Source of the DNA: CAZVRZ01 sp964629965
Lineage (GTDB): Bacteria; Chloroflexota; Anaerolineae; Anaerolineales; UBA4823
NCBI GenBank assembly: GCA_964629965.1
Contig: CAZVRZ010000103.1
Location: 1 to 19,481, forward strand
Direction of reading: 5' to 3'
DNA: 19,481 bases
The translations under genes and the position numbers were made by a program. The notes beneath the pieces were generated by a model. That model searched no databases. It worked only from the letters and a program-made list of their open reading frames with translations, and was not told the DNA's origin. Numbering within the stretch: the first letter of the stretch is position 1; each line of letters starts with the position of its first letter. Shown here one piece after another: positions 1 through 7,650 of this stretch.

Positions 1-5
1 GAAGG

Positions 6-27
6 GAGACGCAAAATTTTGCGTCTC
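6..27. repeat. 22-bp perfect palindrome
   Basis: GAGACGCAAAA is followed immediately by its exact reverse complement, with no spacer. It lies about 45 bases upstream of the first gene. There is no T-tract that would make it an ordinary terminator for that gene. From memory, very similar palindromes occur as dispersed repeats in filamentous cyanobacteria and some Chloroflexota, but one copy in this window cannot prove that it is dispersed. Confidence 0.75.
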
Positions 28-70
28 TACAGAGAACGGAAACAGTTAGAATCCCGAGGAGAAAACAAAC

Positions 71-766
71 ATGCACAGGATCCATGTTGAACGACACTAT
101 GCAGAACGCATCGGATGGTTACGAGCTTCTGTCTTAGGTGCAAACGATGGTATTGTTTCCACAGCCAGCCTGGTGGTAGGCGTAGCCGCTGCGCAAGTGG
201 CGCGGGGAGATGTATTAATTGCCGGGATTGCCGGGCTGGTGGCCGGTGCAATGTCAATGGCTGCGGGTGAATATGTTTCTGTTAGCTCTCAAGCGGACAC
301 TGAGAAAGGCGATCTGGAACGTGAGCGGAATGAGTTAAAAACGGATATCGAGGCGGAGCGCCAAGAATTGGCAGCGATATACGTGGAACGAGGGCTGGAG
401 GCTGGGCTTGCCCAGCAAGTGGCTAATCAGTTGATGGCGCGTGATGCGCTAGCGGCTCACGCTCGAGACGAGTTGGGATTATCTGAGATGCATACTGCAC
501 GTCCCATTCAAGCGGCTCTGGCTTCGGCGGCCACATTTGCTGTGGGTGCTGCCTTACCTCTCCTGATGGTTCTGATCAGCCCAGCCTCTAGCATGATCCC
601 GCTGGTGGTGGGCAGCTCGCTGTTGTTCCTGGCGCTCATGGGAGGTTTGGCCGCCAGGGTAGGCGGCGCGAATATCGTGGTTGGGGCCGGACGGGTGACT
701 TTTTGGGGAGCCTTGGCTATGGTAATTACGGCGGTGATAGGTTCTTTGTTTGGGACCATCGTTTGA
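71..766 (+). CDS. VIT1/CCC1 family iron/manganese transporter
   Basis: This 231-residue protein has the layout of VIT1/CCC1 transporters, which move Fe2+ or Mn2+ across a membrane by proton exchange. The first membrane helix carries the family-type segment GANDGIVSTASLVVG (residues 23-37), and helix two has GAMSMAAGEYVS (59-70) with Met and Glu residues of the metal path. Residues 76-140 form the charged cytoplasmic helical hairpin rich in Glu (DLERERNEL, EAERQELAAIYVERG), which binds metal in plant VIT1. Three more hydrophobic helices follow (about 146-231). The length is normal for bacterial members. The start is supported by GAGGAG at 56-61, nine bases before the ATG. The family is certain; the choice between Fe and Mn is not. 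Confidence 0.93.
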   Translation: MHRIHVERHYAERIGWLRASVLGANDGIVSTASLVVGVAAAQVARGDVLIAGIAGLVAGAMSMAAGEYVSVSSQADTEKGDLERERNELKTDIEAERQELAAIYVERGLEAGLAQQVANQLMARDALAAHARDELGLSEMHTARPIQAALASAATFAVGAALPLLMVLISPASSMIPLVVGSSLLFLALMGGLAARVGGANIVVGAGRVTFWGALAMVITAVIGSLFGTIV

Positions 767-960
767 ACGTTGGCAGCGGCAAATGTGCCAGATAGATTAT
801 GCGTTGTGCAGCCAGGCGGACCATATCGAGATGATCGAGCAATTATCCGTTACAGCAGCCGTGCGAGAGGGGATACTGTGGCGCAACGCGGTGGAATTGT
901 CCGGCTTCCCGGTGGCGGGTGACGCTGGATGCCACGCTAGAGCAAAAGGAGACTGATGCA

Positions 961-1560
961 ATGATGACTACTCACCTGGCAGATGAAGCCTTACAACGAT
1001 TGTTCGAAGGCAACCAACGATACGCTAACAACGCAGCAGTTCATCCCAACGCAACGGCAAGCCGCCGAGCAGAGGTGGTTCAGGGACAAAAACCCTTGGC
1101 GATGATCTTGGGCTGCGTGGACTCGCGGGTGCCGCCCGAAATAATTTTTGATTGCGGGTTGGGAGATCTGTTTGTTATTCGCACCGCGGGCCAGGTGATC
1201 GATAAGGCAGTGCTTGGCAGCATTGAGTTTGGGGCAGATGAATTGCATATTCCGCTGTTGGTGGTATTAGGTCACGAACAATGCGGGGCAGTTAAGGCGA
1301 CCATTGAGATCATGGAACAGCATGCCTCTGCTGAGGGCGATATCCGCACACTGATCCAAAGCATCCGCCCGGCTGTAGAAGAAGCCAGGTATAAGGCCGG
1401 CGAGCTGGTCGAAGAAGCTGTCAGGATCAATATAGAAATGACCATCAACCGGTTGAAGCATTCACCCATCCTGGCGGCAGCCCTTCATAAAAATGAGCTT
1501 AAAATCGTGGGGGCGTATTATGCTTTAGAGACCGGCGTGGTCGAAATCAGCGCTCCTTGA
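961..1560 (+). CDS. beta-class carbonic anhydrase
   Basis: The 199-residue protein is a beta-carbonic anhydrase, a cytoplasmic zinc enzyme interconverting CO2 and bicarbonate. The zinc ligands are visible: Cys52, with the Asp54-Arg56 dyad, in GCVDSRVPPE, and His105 and Cys108 in GHEQCGAVKA. VIRTAGQVI (72-80) is also family-typical. The open frame extends upstream to 919, but the ATG at 961 is preferred because GGAG at 948-951 sits nine bases before it; a second ATG at 964 is the alternative. It follows the VIT1-type gene by 194 bases on the same strand. No strong promoter stands out between them, so co-transcription is possible. The gene ends with a short repeat facing the convergent exporter operon. 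Confidence 0.95.
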   Translation: MMTTHLADEALQRLFEGNQRYANNAAVHPNATASRRAEVVQGQKPLAMILGCVDSRVPPEIIFDCGLGDLFVIRTAGQVIDKAVLGSIEFGADELHIPLLVVLGHEQCGAVKATIEIMEQHASAEGDIRTLIQSIRPAVEEARYKAGELVEEAVRINIEMTINRLKHSPILAAALHKNELKIVGAYYALETGVVEISAP

Positions 1561-1589
1561 GTTGAGTACAACTGAGTTGAGTACAACTC
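1561..1589. repeat. Tandem 13-bp repeat forming short hairpins between convergent genes
   Basis: GTTGAGTACAACT occurs at 1561-1573 and again at 1576-1588. Each copy can fold as GTTG-AGTA-CAAC, and the second extends to GAGTTG/CAACTC. It starts right after the carbonic anhydrase stop and lies between two converging genes, so a weak bidirectional terminator is plausible. There is no T-run on either strand. Confidence 0.5.
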
Positions 1590-1624
1590 GCCACCGCGGG
1601 CTTCTCTAACAGGCTCGGAAATTA

Positions 1625-2962
1625 TCAGGGCATGTTGAAATCCACATCTGCCGGCATGCCGGGTTTGAGAGCGTGATCGGGGTTTGGAAGGGTGATCTTC
1701 ACAGCATAGACTGTGCTTTGGCGGCCCTCCACGGTTTGCACATTGCGCGGGGTAAATTCAGCCTCATCGGCAATCGTTTTCACCTGGCCGGTAAAAACCT
1801 TGCCGGGAAAAGAATCGACTGAAACAGAAACATCCTGCCCGATGCTCACTCGTCCATATTGGTTTTCAGGAACATAGACAGTCAGGTTAACCTCATCCAA
1901 CTGCCCAATCGTCAGTACAACGCTGCCGGCAGAGATCAACTCGCCGATTTCCGCATTGAGCGAGAGAATGCTGCCAGCCACGGGGGCAGTAACCACGCAG
2001 CGCTTGAGCTGCAGCTCGACCAGGTTCAAGGCGGCTTGCGCCTGGGCTAAATTTGCACCGGCCTGGGAAACCGCCGATTCGGCCTGAGAAACAGCAGATT
2101 GAGCAGCTTCCACTTGCAACGAATCTTCACCCGTTTGCAGGCTGCTCACGGTGTCGAGCGCATGGTTGAGACGGGCGCGCACCACCGCAACCCGGGCACG
2201 CGCCTCAAGAACTGTTTCGGCAGCAGAGGTGCTCAACATGCGATCATATTTCAATTGCGTGGCGTCCAGATCGCTCTGGGCGGCATCCAATTGCTTTTGA
2301 GCAGCGTTTTCTAAGGAATCTTTATCAAGCGCAGATTTTGCCTGCTGCAAGGTTTGATCGGCAATATTGTAGGCCATTTGGGCCTCGGCCAGGCGCGTCT
2401 CGGCCTCGACAAAATCTTCGTTGCTGGCATCCTTCAATTCTTCTGCAAGGTTGGCCAGCTCAGTCTCAAGATCCTGGCGAGCCGCGGCTACTTCGACCTG
2501 AGCTGCCGCTAGCATTTCGCTTTTCTCAAAATACCAGGTGGGCAAGTCGAATTCATCCGAGGCGGGTACAGTCCAGGCAGCGGCGCGATTCTGTAAATCG
2601 CCCAGGCGAACTTGCTGGACAACCAGGTCATATTGCACCTGAGCGCCTGCCAACTGGGCATTGGCGGCTTGCAGGGATACATTGGCAAGGTCAACGGCAG
2701 CCCGGGCCTGCTCAGCCTGCGCCTGTAGTATTTCATTGTCCAGGGCGAAAAGCGCATCGCCAGCCTGAACAGTATCACCTTCGGTAACCTGGACGGAAAG
2801 TACTTTGCCGCCAATTTCGGGGGCGACGCGAATATGGTCGGTGGCAAAGGCGCCGGATGCAGTTAACCCTTCATCTTCCACATTACTATTCAATGTGGCG
2901 CATGAGCTAAGCGCTGCCAGGAGGAAGATGATCAAAATCGAGGTTATGGTTTTCTGTTTCAC
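1625..2962 (-). CDS. HlyD/YbhG-type membrane fusion lipoprotein
   Basis: The 445-residue protein is the periplasmic-adaptor-like subunit of the ABC exporter encoded upstream. It starts at a GTG (2960-2962) behind GGGAG seven bases away. The frame stays open to 2995, but the added residues would bury the signal peptide. Residues 1-21 form a lipoprotein signal (hydrophobic core, then LAALSSC, lipidated Cys21). Half a biotinyl-lipoyl domain follows (about 43-75), then a long Ala/Gln/Glu-rich coiled coil (about 76-320), the second lipoyl half (TAPVAGSILSL, from 325) and a beta-barrel to the end. FTPRNVQTVEGRQSTVYAVK near the C terminus resembles the YbhG subgroup. It is the last gene of the operon, 55 bases after the permease. 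The lipid anchor suggests attachment to the outer face of the cytoplasmic membrane. Confidence 0.9.
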   Translation of the reverse strand: MKQKTITSILIIFLLAALSSCATLNSNVEDEGLTASGAFATDHIRVAPEIGGKVLSVQVTEGDTVQAGDALFALDNEILQAQAEQARAAVDLANVSLQAANAQLAGAQVQYDLVVQQVRLGDLQNRAAAWTVPASDEFDLPTWYFEKSEMLAAAQVEVAAARQDLETELANLAEELKDASNEDFVEAETRLAEAQMAYNIADQTLQQAKSALDKDSLENAAQKQLDAAQSDLDATQLKYDRMLSTSAAETVLEARARVAVVRARLNHALDTVSSLQTGEDSLQVEAAQSAVSQAESAVSQAGANLAQAQAALNLVELQLKRCVVTAPVAGSILSLNAEIGELISAGSVVLTIGQLDEVNLTVYVPENQYGRVSIGQDVSVSVDSFPGKVFTGQVKTIADEAEFTPRNVQTVEGRQSTVYAVKITLPNPDHALKPGMPADVDFNMP

Positions 2963-3017
2963 GTTATATCTCCCGTTAAAATCTTTGTTTGTCAAAAAAT
3001 GGTTATTGCTTTAATGT

Positions 3018-4151
3018 CTAGATGCGCTTGCGGAAAGCTAGCACACTGGCAATGAAATAGCACACGCTGAGCACGAGCAGAGGAAAGCTTGAGGACCACC
3101 ATAGCAAGCTGGCCTGGATGCCGCGGACAATGATGCCACGAGTGATTTCCAGGTAATGTGTCACCGGTAAAAGCTCGCTGTACCAATAGGTAACCAGGGG
3201 CATATTGCCTCGCGGGAAAAGCAGCCCGGAGAGAATGATGGCGGGGATGAGGATCACAAAGACTGCCAGGTAAATGGCCTGCATTTGGGATTGAGCCAGG
3301 TTGGAAATTAACACGCCCATACCCAGCGAGCCCACGATGAACACCAGGCTCAACCCGACTAAATCCCAGAAACTGCCTGCGATAGACACGTTGAAGAGCA
3401 GCTTGGCTAATCCTAATAGAGCAAACAGATTGAATACGCTGACTAGCAAATAGGGAATGATCTTTCCTAACATCAGTTCCCAGGATTTGATCGGGGTGAC
3501 GATCAATTGTTCCATGGTACCCTGCTCGCGTTCTTTGACGATTGCCAAAGTGGACAAGAGCAGCGCCTGGACTTGTAAAATGATCGGGATCAGGCCGGGG
3601 ATCATGAACAGTTTCTGGTCGCCGTTCGGGTTGTAGAGCGTTTTCGTGAAAGCATCGATGGGGTTGCTCAAGCTGGAGGCCAGTGGACTGATACTGAGCT
3701 GTTCGACCAGGATATTTTGAGAAACAACCTGGCTGATCGAGGCGATCTTGAGCTGGATTGTTTGTACATCGGCAGGGTCGCTAGATCCATTGATGAAGAA
3801 TTGCACGGTGGTGGCCCGGTTGGTATCCAGGCTGCGTCCGAAATCTTCAGGGATCAGCAAGCCAACATCTACCAAGCTCTGATCGATCAAGGTGAGAATT
3901 TCATCTTCGCTCAAAACATCGTAAGCCAACTTAAAATCATCACTGGCAGTGAAATATTCGATGTAACGCCGGCTGGCATCGGTTTTCGAGAAATCGGCGA
4001 TCGCCATGGGGATGCTGGTTCTCTCTCCCGAAATGCCATAACCCAACAAGATCAATAGCATCGCCGGCAAGAGCAGGATCAAACCCAGCGTGCGTGGGTC
4101 ACGCCAGATATGATAAAGCTCTTTACGCATAATGGTCCACAAACGTTCCAT
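3018..4151 (-). CDS. ABC-2 type transporter permease (YbhS/YbhR-like)
   Basis: This 377-residue membrane subunit belongs to the ABC-2 exporter family. It starts with a cytoplasmic amphipathic stretch (MERLWTIMRKELYHIWRDPR), one membrane helix (about 22-41) and a large extracytoplasmic loop (about 42-180). Five more helices form the C-terminal half. After the second helix comes VKEREQGTMEQLIVTPIK, the conserved intracellular coupling region of this family. The ATG is preceded by GGAG at a seven-base distance, located inside the end of the upstream ATPase gene, and only two bases separate the two genes. It is the only permease gene in the operon, whereas the E. coli ybh system has two, so it may act as a homodimer. 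The substrate cannot be read from the sequence. Confidence 0.92.
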   Translation of the reverse strand: MERLWTIMRKELYHIWRDPRTLGLILLLPAMLLILLGYGISGERTSIPMAIADFSKTDASRRYIEYFTASDDFKLAYDVLSEDEILTLIDQSLVDVGLLIPEDFGRSLDTNRATTVQFFINGSSDPADVQTIQLKIASISQVVSQNILVEQLSISPLASSLSNPIDAFTKTLYNPNGDQKLFMIPGLIPIILQVQALLLSTLAIVKEREQGTMEQLIVTPIKSWELMLGKIIPYLLVSVFNLFALLGLAKLLFNVSIAGSFWDLVGLSLVFIVGSLGMGVLISNLAQSQMQAIYLAVFVILIPAIILSGLLFPRGNMPLVTYWYSELLPVTHYLEITRGIIVRGIQASLLWWSSSFPLLVLSVCYFIASVLAFRKRI

Positions 4152-4153
4152 GT

Positions 4154-5152
4154 TCAGGCTCCTTCTGTTGTGCCCAAGGCAGGCGTGTTCTTATCCTGTT
4201 CTACATCCGCACGGCTTTTTTCAACCATATGGATAAATACATCTTCAAGAGATGGCAAAATGATCTCCATCTGGGTTACGGCGAGGCCGGCCTGGGTGAG
4301 GACATTCTTGACAGCATCCATGCTTGCCTCTATTTGTGTGCCTGTCGTTTCAAGTGAAACGTGCACCTGCACGCCATGCACCGAGGCGTCGATCACACCG
4401 GGTAGATCAACCAGGATTTCCCTGGCCTGGATAGGTCGATCGCAATCCACCTGGACAAGGGTGCCAGGCAAACTCTCTCTCAACGTGTCGGGGGAGGCCA
4501 GAGCAATCATCTCGCCGCGATACATCATGCCGATCGTGTTGCAATACTCGGCTTCATCCATGTAGTGAGTCGTGGCAACCACACTCACCCCTTCTCCAGC
4601 CATGCGGTAAATGAGATCCCAGAATTCACGACGCGAGACCGGGTCTACCCCGGCAGTCGCCTCGTCTAGAAAAAGCATCGGTGGGCTGTGGACAATGGCG
4701 CAGGCCAACGCCAAACGCTGCCGCCAGGCGCCGGACAGGTTGCGCGTCAGGCTCTTCTGGTGCTCGCCCAATCCTGCCATCTCGATCAACTCTGCCACCC
4801 GGCGAGTGCGTGCAGCACGCGGCACTGCATAGATCGAGGCATAGAAATTCAGATTCTCTCCTGGCGTCAGATCATTGTAGAGGGAAAACTTTTGCGACAT
4901 ATAGCCAATGCGTTTTTTAATTTCTTCGGGTTGTTTGGCGATATCGAAGCCGAGTACATGACCCTGCCCGCTGCTCGGCAACATGATGCCGCAAAGCATA
5001 CGGATGGTGGTCGTTTTGCCGGCGCCGTTCGGCCCCAGCAAGCCAAAGATTTCCCCTTCGGGCACGTAGAAGCTCACCTGGTTAACGGCAGTGAAGCTGC
5101 CGAAATTCTTGGTGAGAAGCTGAGTTTCAATCGCGTGCTGAGTTGGACTCAT
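4154..5152 (-). CDS. ABC exporter ATPase B (equivalent to the C-terminal half of YbhF)
   Basis: The 332-residue nucleotide-binding subunit has Walker A GPNGAGKTT (40-48), Q-loop Gln87 in YMSQKFSLY, Walker B MLFLDEA (159-165) and the H-loop His196 in TTHYMDEAEYC. The signature is LSGAWRQRLALAC (139-151), where the fourth position is Ala instead of the usual Gly. The C-terminal region (about 225-332) is an accessory domain typical of this exporter class. The gene overlaps the upstream ATPase gene by four bases (ATGA), pointing to translational coupling and a fixed ratio of the two subunits. It most likely pairs with the other ATPase as a heterodimer. The resemblance to YbhF is from pattern recognition, not alignment. 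Confidence 0.93.
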   Translation of the reverse strand: MSPTQHAIETQLLTKNFGSFTAVNQVSFYVPEGEIFGLLGPNGAGKTTTIRMLCGIMLPSSGQGHVLGFDIAKQPEEIKKRIGYMSQKFSLYNDLTPGENLNFYASIYAVPRAARTRRVAELIEMAGLGEHQKSLTRNLSGAWRQRLALACAIVHSPPMLFLDEATAGVDPVSRREFWDLIYRMAGEGVSVVATTHYMDEAEYCNTIGMMYRGEMIALASPDTLRESLPGTLVQVDCDRPIQAREILVDLPGVIDASVHGVQVHVSLETTGTQIEASMDAVKNVLTQAGLAVTQMEIILPSLEDVFIHMVEKSRADVEQDKNTPALGTTEGA

Positions 5153-6138
5153 GAGGCGCTCCGCTGCTCGTCTACCAGGTGAACAAAGACATCATCCATC
5201 GAAGGTCGAGTCTTACGCAGCAGGCGAACATCCAGATCAGACTGTTGGAAACGGTCGTTCAGCGTATCAATCACCCGCTGGGCGTCGCCATTGTGGTTGG
5301 CAACAGCCAGTCTTAAACGATCTCCCACCGGGCGCCATTGTAAAATACTGGGCGTTTCGCTGACAATCTGGCGCATGGCTTTGCGCGGCTTGGCTTTGAC
5401 TTCGATGATCTCGAAGGGCAGTTGAGCAGCTAATTGTTCGGGGGCGCCGCTGACCAACAAGCGCCCGGCGTAGAGCATGCCCACCTGGTGACAGCGCTCC
5501 GCCTCATCCATGTAAGGTGTGCTGACCAGAACGGTCACGCCCTGGTGGACTACATCAGCCAGGATAACCCACAATTCGCGACGCGATACCGGGTCAACAC
5601 CGGTAGAAGGCTCATCCAACAATAATACGGCCGGATCGTGAACCAGCGCGCAGGCCAGGGCCAGCTTTTTCTTCATACCGCCAGAAAGAGCGCCTGCCCG
5701 GCGGCTCTGAAACCGCTCCAGGCGAGTGAAAGACAACATTTCCTCGATGCGCTCTTTTTTGCGGCTGCCCTTGACCCGGTGGATATCGGCGAAGAAATTT
5801 AGATTCTCGATGACACTCAGATCAGGGTAAAGGCTGAAATTTTGCGGCATATAACCAATATGCTGGCGCGCTTTTTCGGCTTGGGAGCGAACATCATAGC
5901 CCATCACATAGGCACGACCGCTGGTTTGGTTCATCACGGTGGAGAGGATGCGCAGCGTGGTGGTTTTGCCGGCGCCATCGGGGCCGACCAGGCCCAAAAG
6001 CTGTCCCTTGGGAATGGAAAGGTTGAATCCTGAAACAGCAGGGCCCTTCTTCTGAGAAGGATACTGTTTGCAGATTTCTGCGGCCAAAATCACCGCTTGG
6101 GCTTCAATTACTCCGGATGTGAGCATACCTGTTTCCAT
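5149..6138 (-). CDS. ABC exporter ATPase A (equivalent to the N-terminal half of YbhF)
   Basis: This is the first gene of the exporter operon, 329 residues from the ATG at 6138. Walker A is GPDGAGKTT (52-60, with Asp in place of Asn), the Q-loop lies in YMPQNFSLYPDL, the signature is a normal LSGGMKKKLALAC (151-163) and Walker B is VLLLDEP (171-177). The H-loop histidine is replaced: the sequence reads STPYMDEAERC, with Pro208 where His is expected. The frame is open up to a TTG at 6198, and another ATG lies at 6126; the 6138 start has a GGATGG-like site upstream, but the choice is uncertain. The active-site change complements the changed signature of ATPase B, so both fall in one composite site. 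Confidence 0.9.
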   Translation of the reverse strand: METGMLTSGVIEAQAVILAAEICKQYPSQKKGPAVSGFNLSIPKGQLLGLVGPDGAGKTTTLRILSTVMNQTSGRAYVMGYDVRSQAEKARQHIGYMPQNFSLYPDLSVIENLNFFADIHRVKGSRKKERIEEMLSFTRLERFQSRRAGALSGGMKKKLALACALVHDPAVLLLDEPSTGVDPVSRRELWVILADVVHQGVTVLVSTPYMDEAERCHQVGMLYAGRLLVSGAPEQLAAQLPFEIIEVKAKPRKAMRQIVSETPSILQWRPVGDRLRLAVANHNGDAQRVIDTLNDRFQQSDLDVRLLRKTRPSMDDVFVHLVDEQRSAS

Positions 6139-6222
6139 GGAAAGCCATCCAAGCGCAGGGGGGAAATATTTTCGGCAAGAGCAGGGTAGTACATGCAAGA
6201 CCGATCCCAGAGCGCACTCCCT

Positions 6223-6228
6223 GTTATA
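6223..6228 (-). promoter_or_regulatory. Candidate -10 element of the exporter operon
   Basis: Read on the minus strand, TATAAC lies 85 bases upstream of the preferred ATPase A start. No recognisable -35 box is found 16-18 bases further upstream. This would fit a promoter that depends on an activator bound at the inverted repeats upstream (6276-6309). No mapped start site supports it; the call is by eye. Confidence 0.35.
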
Positions 6229-6275
6229 TCTTCCTCACACCTGGCGAGCTAGGTGCGATGTGCCATGAGCCAGGT

Positions 6276-6329
6276 TGACATGCGTCATAGAATGGGTGAC
6301 AGGTGTCATGGATTTGACACCACTGGTCA
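6276..6329. promoter_or_regulatory. Cluster of TGAC-type inverted repeats (candidate response-regulator operators)
   Basis: TGACATGCGTCAT (6276-6288) and TGACAGGTGTCAT (6297-6309) both read TGAC-N4-GTCAT and begin exactly 21 bp apart, two helical turns. A looser third element, TGACACCACTGGTCA (6315-6329), has a seven-base spacer and overlaps a TTGACA. The cluster lies between the divergent exporter operon and the histidine kinase/regulator operon. The inference is that the NarL-type regulator encoded next door binds here. The repeats are seen directly; the binding protein is a guess. Confidence 0.5.
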
Positions 6330-6341
6330 GTTCATTGTAAA
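6314..6341 (+). promoter_or_regulatory. Candidate promoter of the two-component operon
   Basis: TTGACA (6314-6319) is followed after 16 bases by TGTAAA (6336-6341), a fair -35 and a weak -10. An alternative is TATGAT at 6361-6366, which would place transcription start at or next to the start codon and give a leaderless message. That alternative would fit the absence of a ribosome binding site before 6370. The third TGAC element overlaps the -35 box. Confidence 0.35.
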
Positions 6342-6369
6342 AACAACATAGCACTTATGTTATGATGAA

Positions 6370-7650
6370 ATGGTGAAAACATCGATCCAACCGGGCTTAT
6401 TGCGAATCTTCCGCTACTTCACTGGAGTAGCCATGGGCTATTTTGCCTCTCTAGTGATCTTGATCGCCCTCTCAAGCGGTGAGATCGACAACTCTTCCCA
6501 GATGCAGCTTTACCTCAACCTGGCGACGAACGTTGTGTTATTCATATACTTGTCGTGGAATTGGCTGCAGCGCAAACTCAAAGGTTTGTATCTGCCTATT
6601 GCGTTGTTAGCTGCAATGGTGGTACCCATATTCAGCAACCTGTTTTACCTGGCTGAACCAATCGAAAGGGATCTACCCCTGGTAATGGTCAGAGGCTGGC
6701 TGTTATTCCCCATCTTGATCGTACCACTGGCATTGATTGCCTGGCAGTACGGTTTCATTTATGTTTTAGCTTTTACCGTGATCATCGCCCTGGTGGAGTT
6801 GGGCGTGCTATATCCGGTATTGGGAACAATCGATCTCGAAGATCTTTCCATCCTGGGACTGCCACTGATCCGTGCCTTTGCCTTCGGTACCGTAGGGCAG
6901 GTTGTTTCTCACCTGGTCGCGACACAGGAGGCGCAGAGCAAAGCGCTCATTCGGGCCAACTATAAGCTCAGCCGGCACGCAGATACGCTGGAACAGCTCG
7001 CTGTCAGCCGGGAACGCAACCGCCTGGCACGTGAGATTCACGATACATTGGCTCACACTCTGAGCGGGCAAGCCGTCAACCTGGAAGCGATCAAGCTGAT
7101 GTTATCATCAGAGCAAACAGAGGTTTTGGGTATGCTGGACCAGGCGTTGGAATACACACGCGCTGGACTGAATGAGACGCGCCGGGCATTAAAAGATCTG
7201 CGCTCTCTGCCATTGGAGGATCTAGGATTGGCGATTGCCATACGCAACCTGGCTCAGGATGCTGCTTCCAGGGCAGGATTTATCCTGGCGCTAGATATTA
7301 CCAATACCATCCCCGATCTGCCGCCGGACGCGGAGCAGTGTATTTACCGCATTGCCCAGGAAAGCCTGGAGAATATCGTTCGGCATGCCAATGCCAGCCA
7401 GGTGAGGCTGCGCCTGGGAGTAGAAGAGCACTGCCTGCAGATGATCATCAGCGATAATGGTGTGGGGGTAGATCTCGAAGAAGTCAGCCTCGAGGACAAA
7501 CTTGGCTTGCAAGGAATGCGAGAACGGGCAGCGGAAATCCGCGCAATGTTCGATGTGCGCAGCCAAACCGGGCAGGGAACAACGATCCGGCTTTCGGTTG
7601 AAGTGCTGCCCGATGAAGGGAATCGCAATGACCAGAGTATTGATATGTGA
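6370..7650 (+). CDS. NarL-type sensor histidine kinase
   Basis: The 426-residue kinase has an N-terminal membrane domain with about five or six hydrophobic helices (roughly 15-180) and no obvious extracellular sensor domain. A short coiled linker (185-215) leads to the HisKA_3 dimerisation motif ERNRLAREIHDTLAHTLSG (215-233), with His224 as the phosphorylation site. The HATPase domain follows: RIAQESLENIVRHANAS (N-box, 327-343), DNGVGVD (362-368) and LGLQGMRERA (378-387). The response regulator gene starts within its last 23 bases. No ribosome binding site precedes the ATG at 6370, and GTG at 6373 is an alternative start. Membrane-embedded kinases of this kind often sense envelope stress or drugs and sit beside ABC exporters, which suits the divergent operon here. 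Confidence 0.93.
   Translation: MVKTSIQPGLLRIFRYFTGVAMGYFASLVILIALSSGEIDNSSQMQLYLNLATNVVLFIYLSWNWLQRKLKGLYLPIALLAAMVVPIFSNLFYLAEPIERDLPLVMVRGWLLFPILIVPLALIAWQYGFIYVLAFTVIIALVELGVLYPVLGTIDLEDLSILGLPLIRAFAFGTVGQVVSHLVATQEAQSKALIRANYKLSRHADTLEQLAVSRERNRLAREIHDTLAHTLSGQAVNLEAIKLMLSSEQTEVLGMLDQALEYTRAGLNETRRALKDLRSLPLEDLGLAIAIRNLAQDAASRAGFILALDITNTIPDLPPDAEQCIYRIAQESLENIVRHANASQVRLRLGVEEHCLQMIISDNGVGVDLEEVSLEDKLGLQGMRERAAEIRAMFDVRSQTGQGTTIRLSVEVLPDEGNRNDQSIDM

Noticed and set aside
783..956. 57-codon open frame between the VIT1-type and carbonic anhydrase genes
   Set aside because: It has no ribosome binding site and no recognisable motif, and it ends within the leader of the carbonic anhydrase gene. 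A small gene cannot be excluded, but nothing supports it.
2338..2787. Plus-strand frame of 149 codons inside the fusion protein gene
   Set aside because: It is opposite the coiled-coil coding region, is rich in Arg/Pro/Gln as expected for an antisense shadow, and has no start signals.
4688..5182. Plus-strand frame of 164 codons across the two ATPase genes
   Set aside because: It is antisense to Walker and signature motifs that are clearly coding on the other strand.
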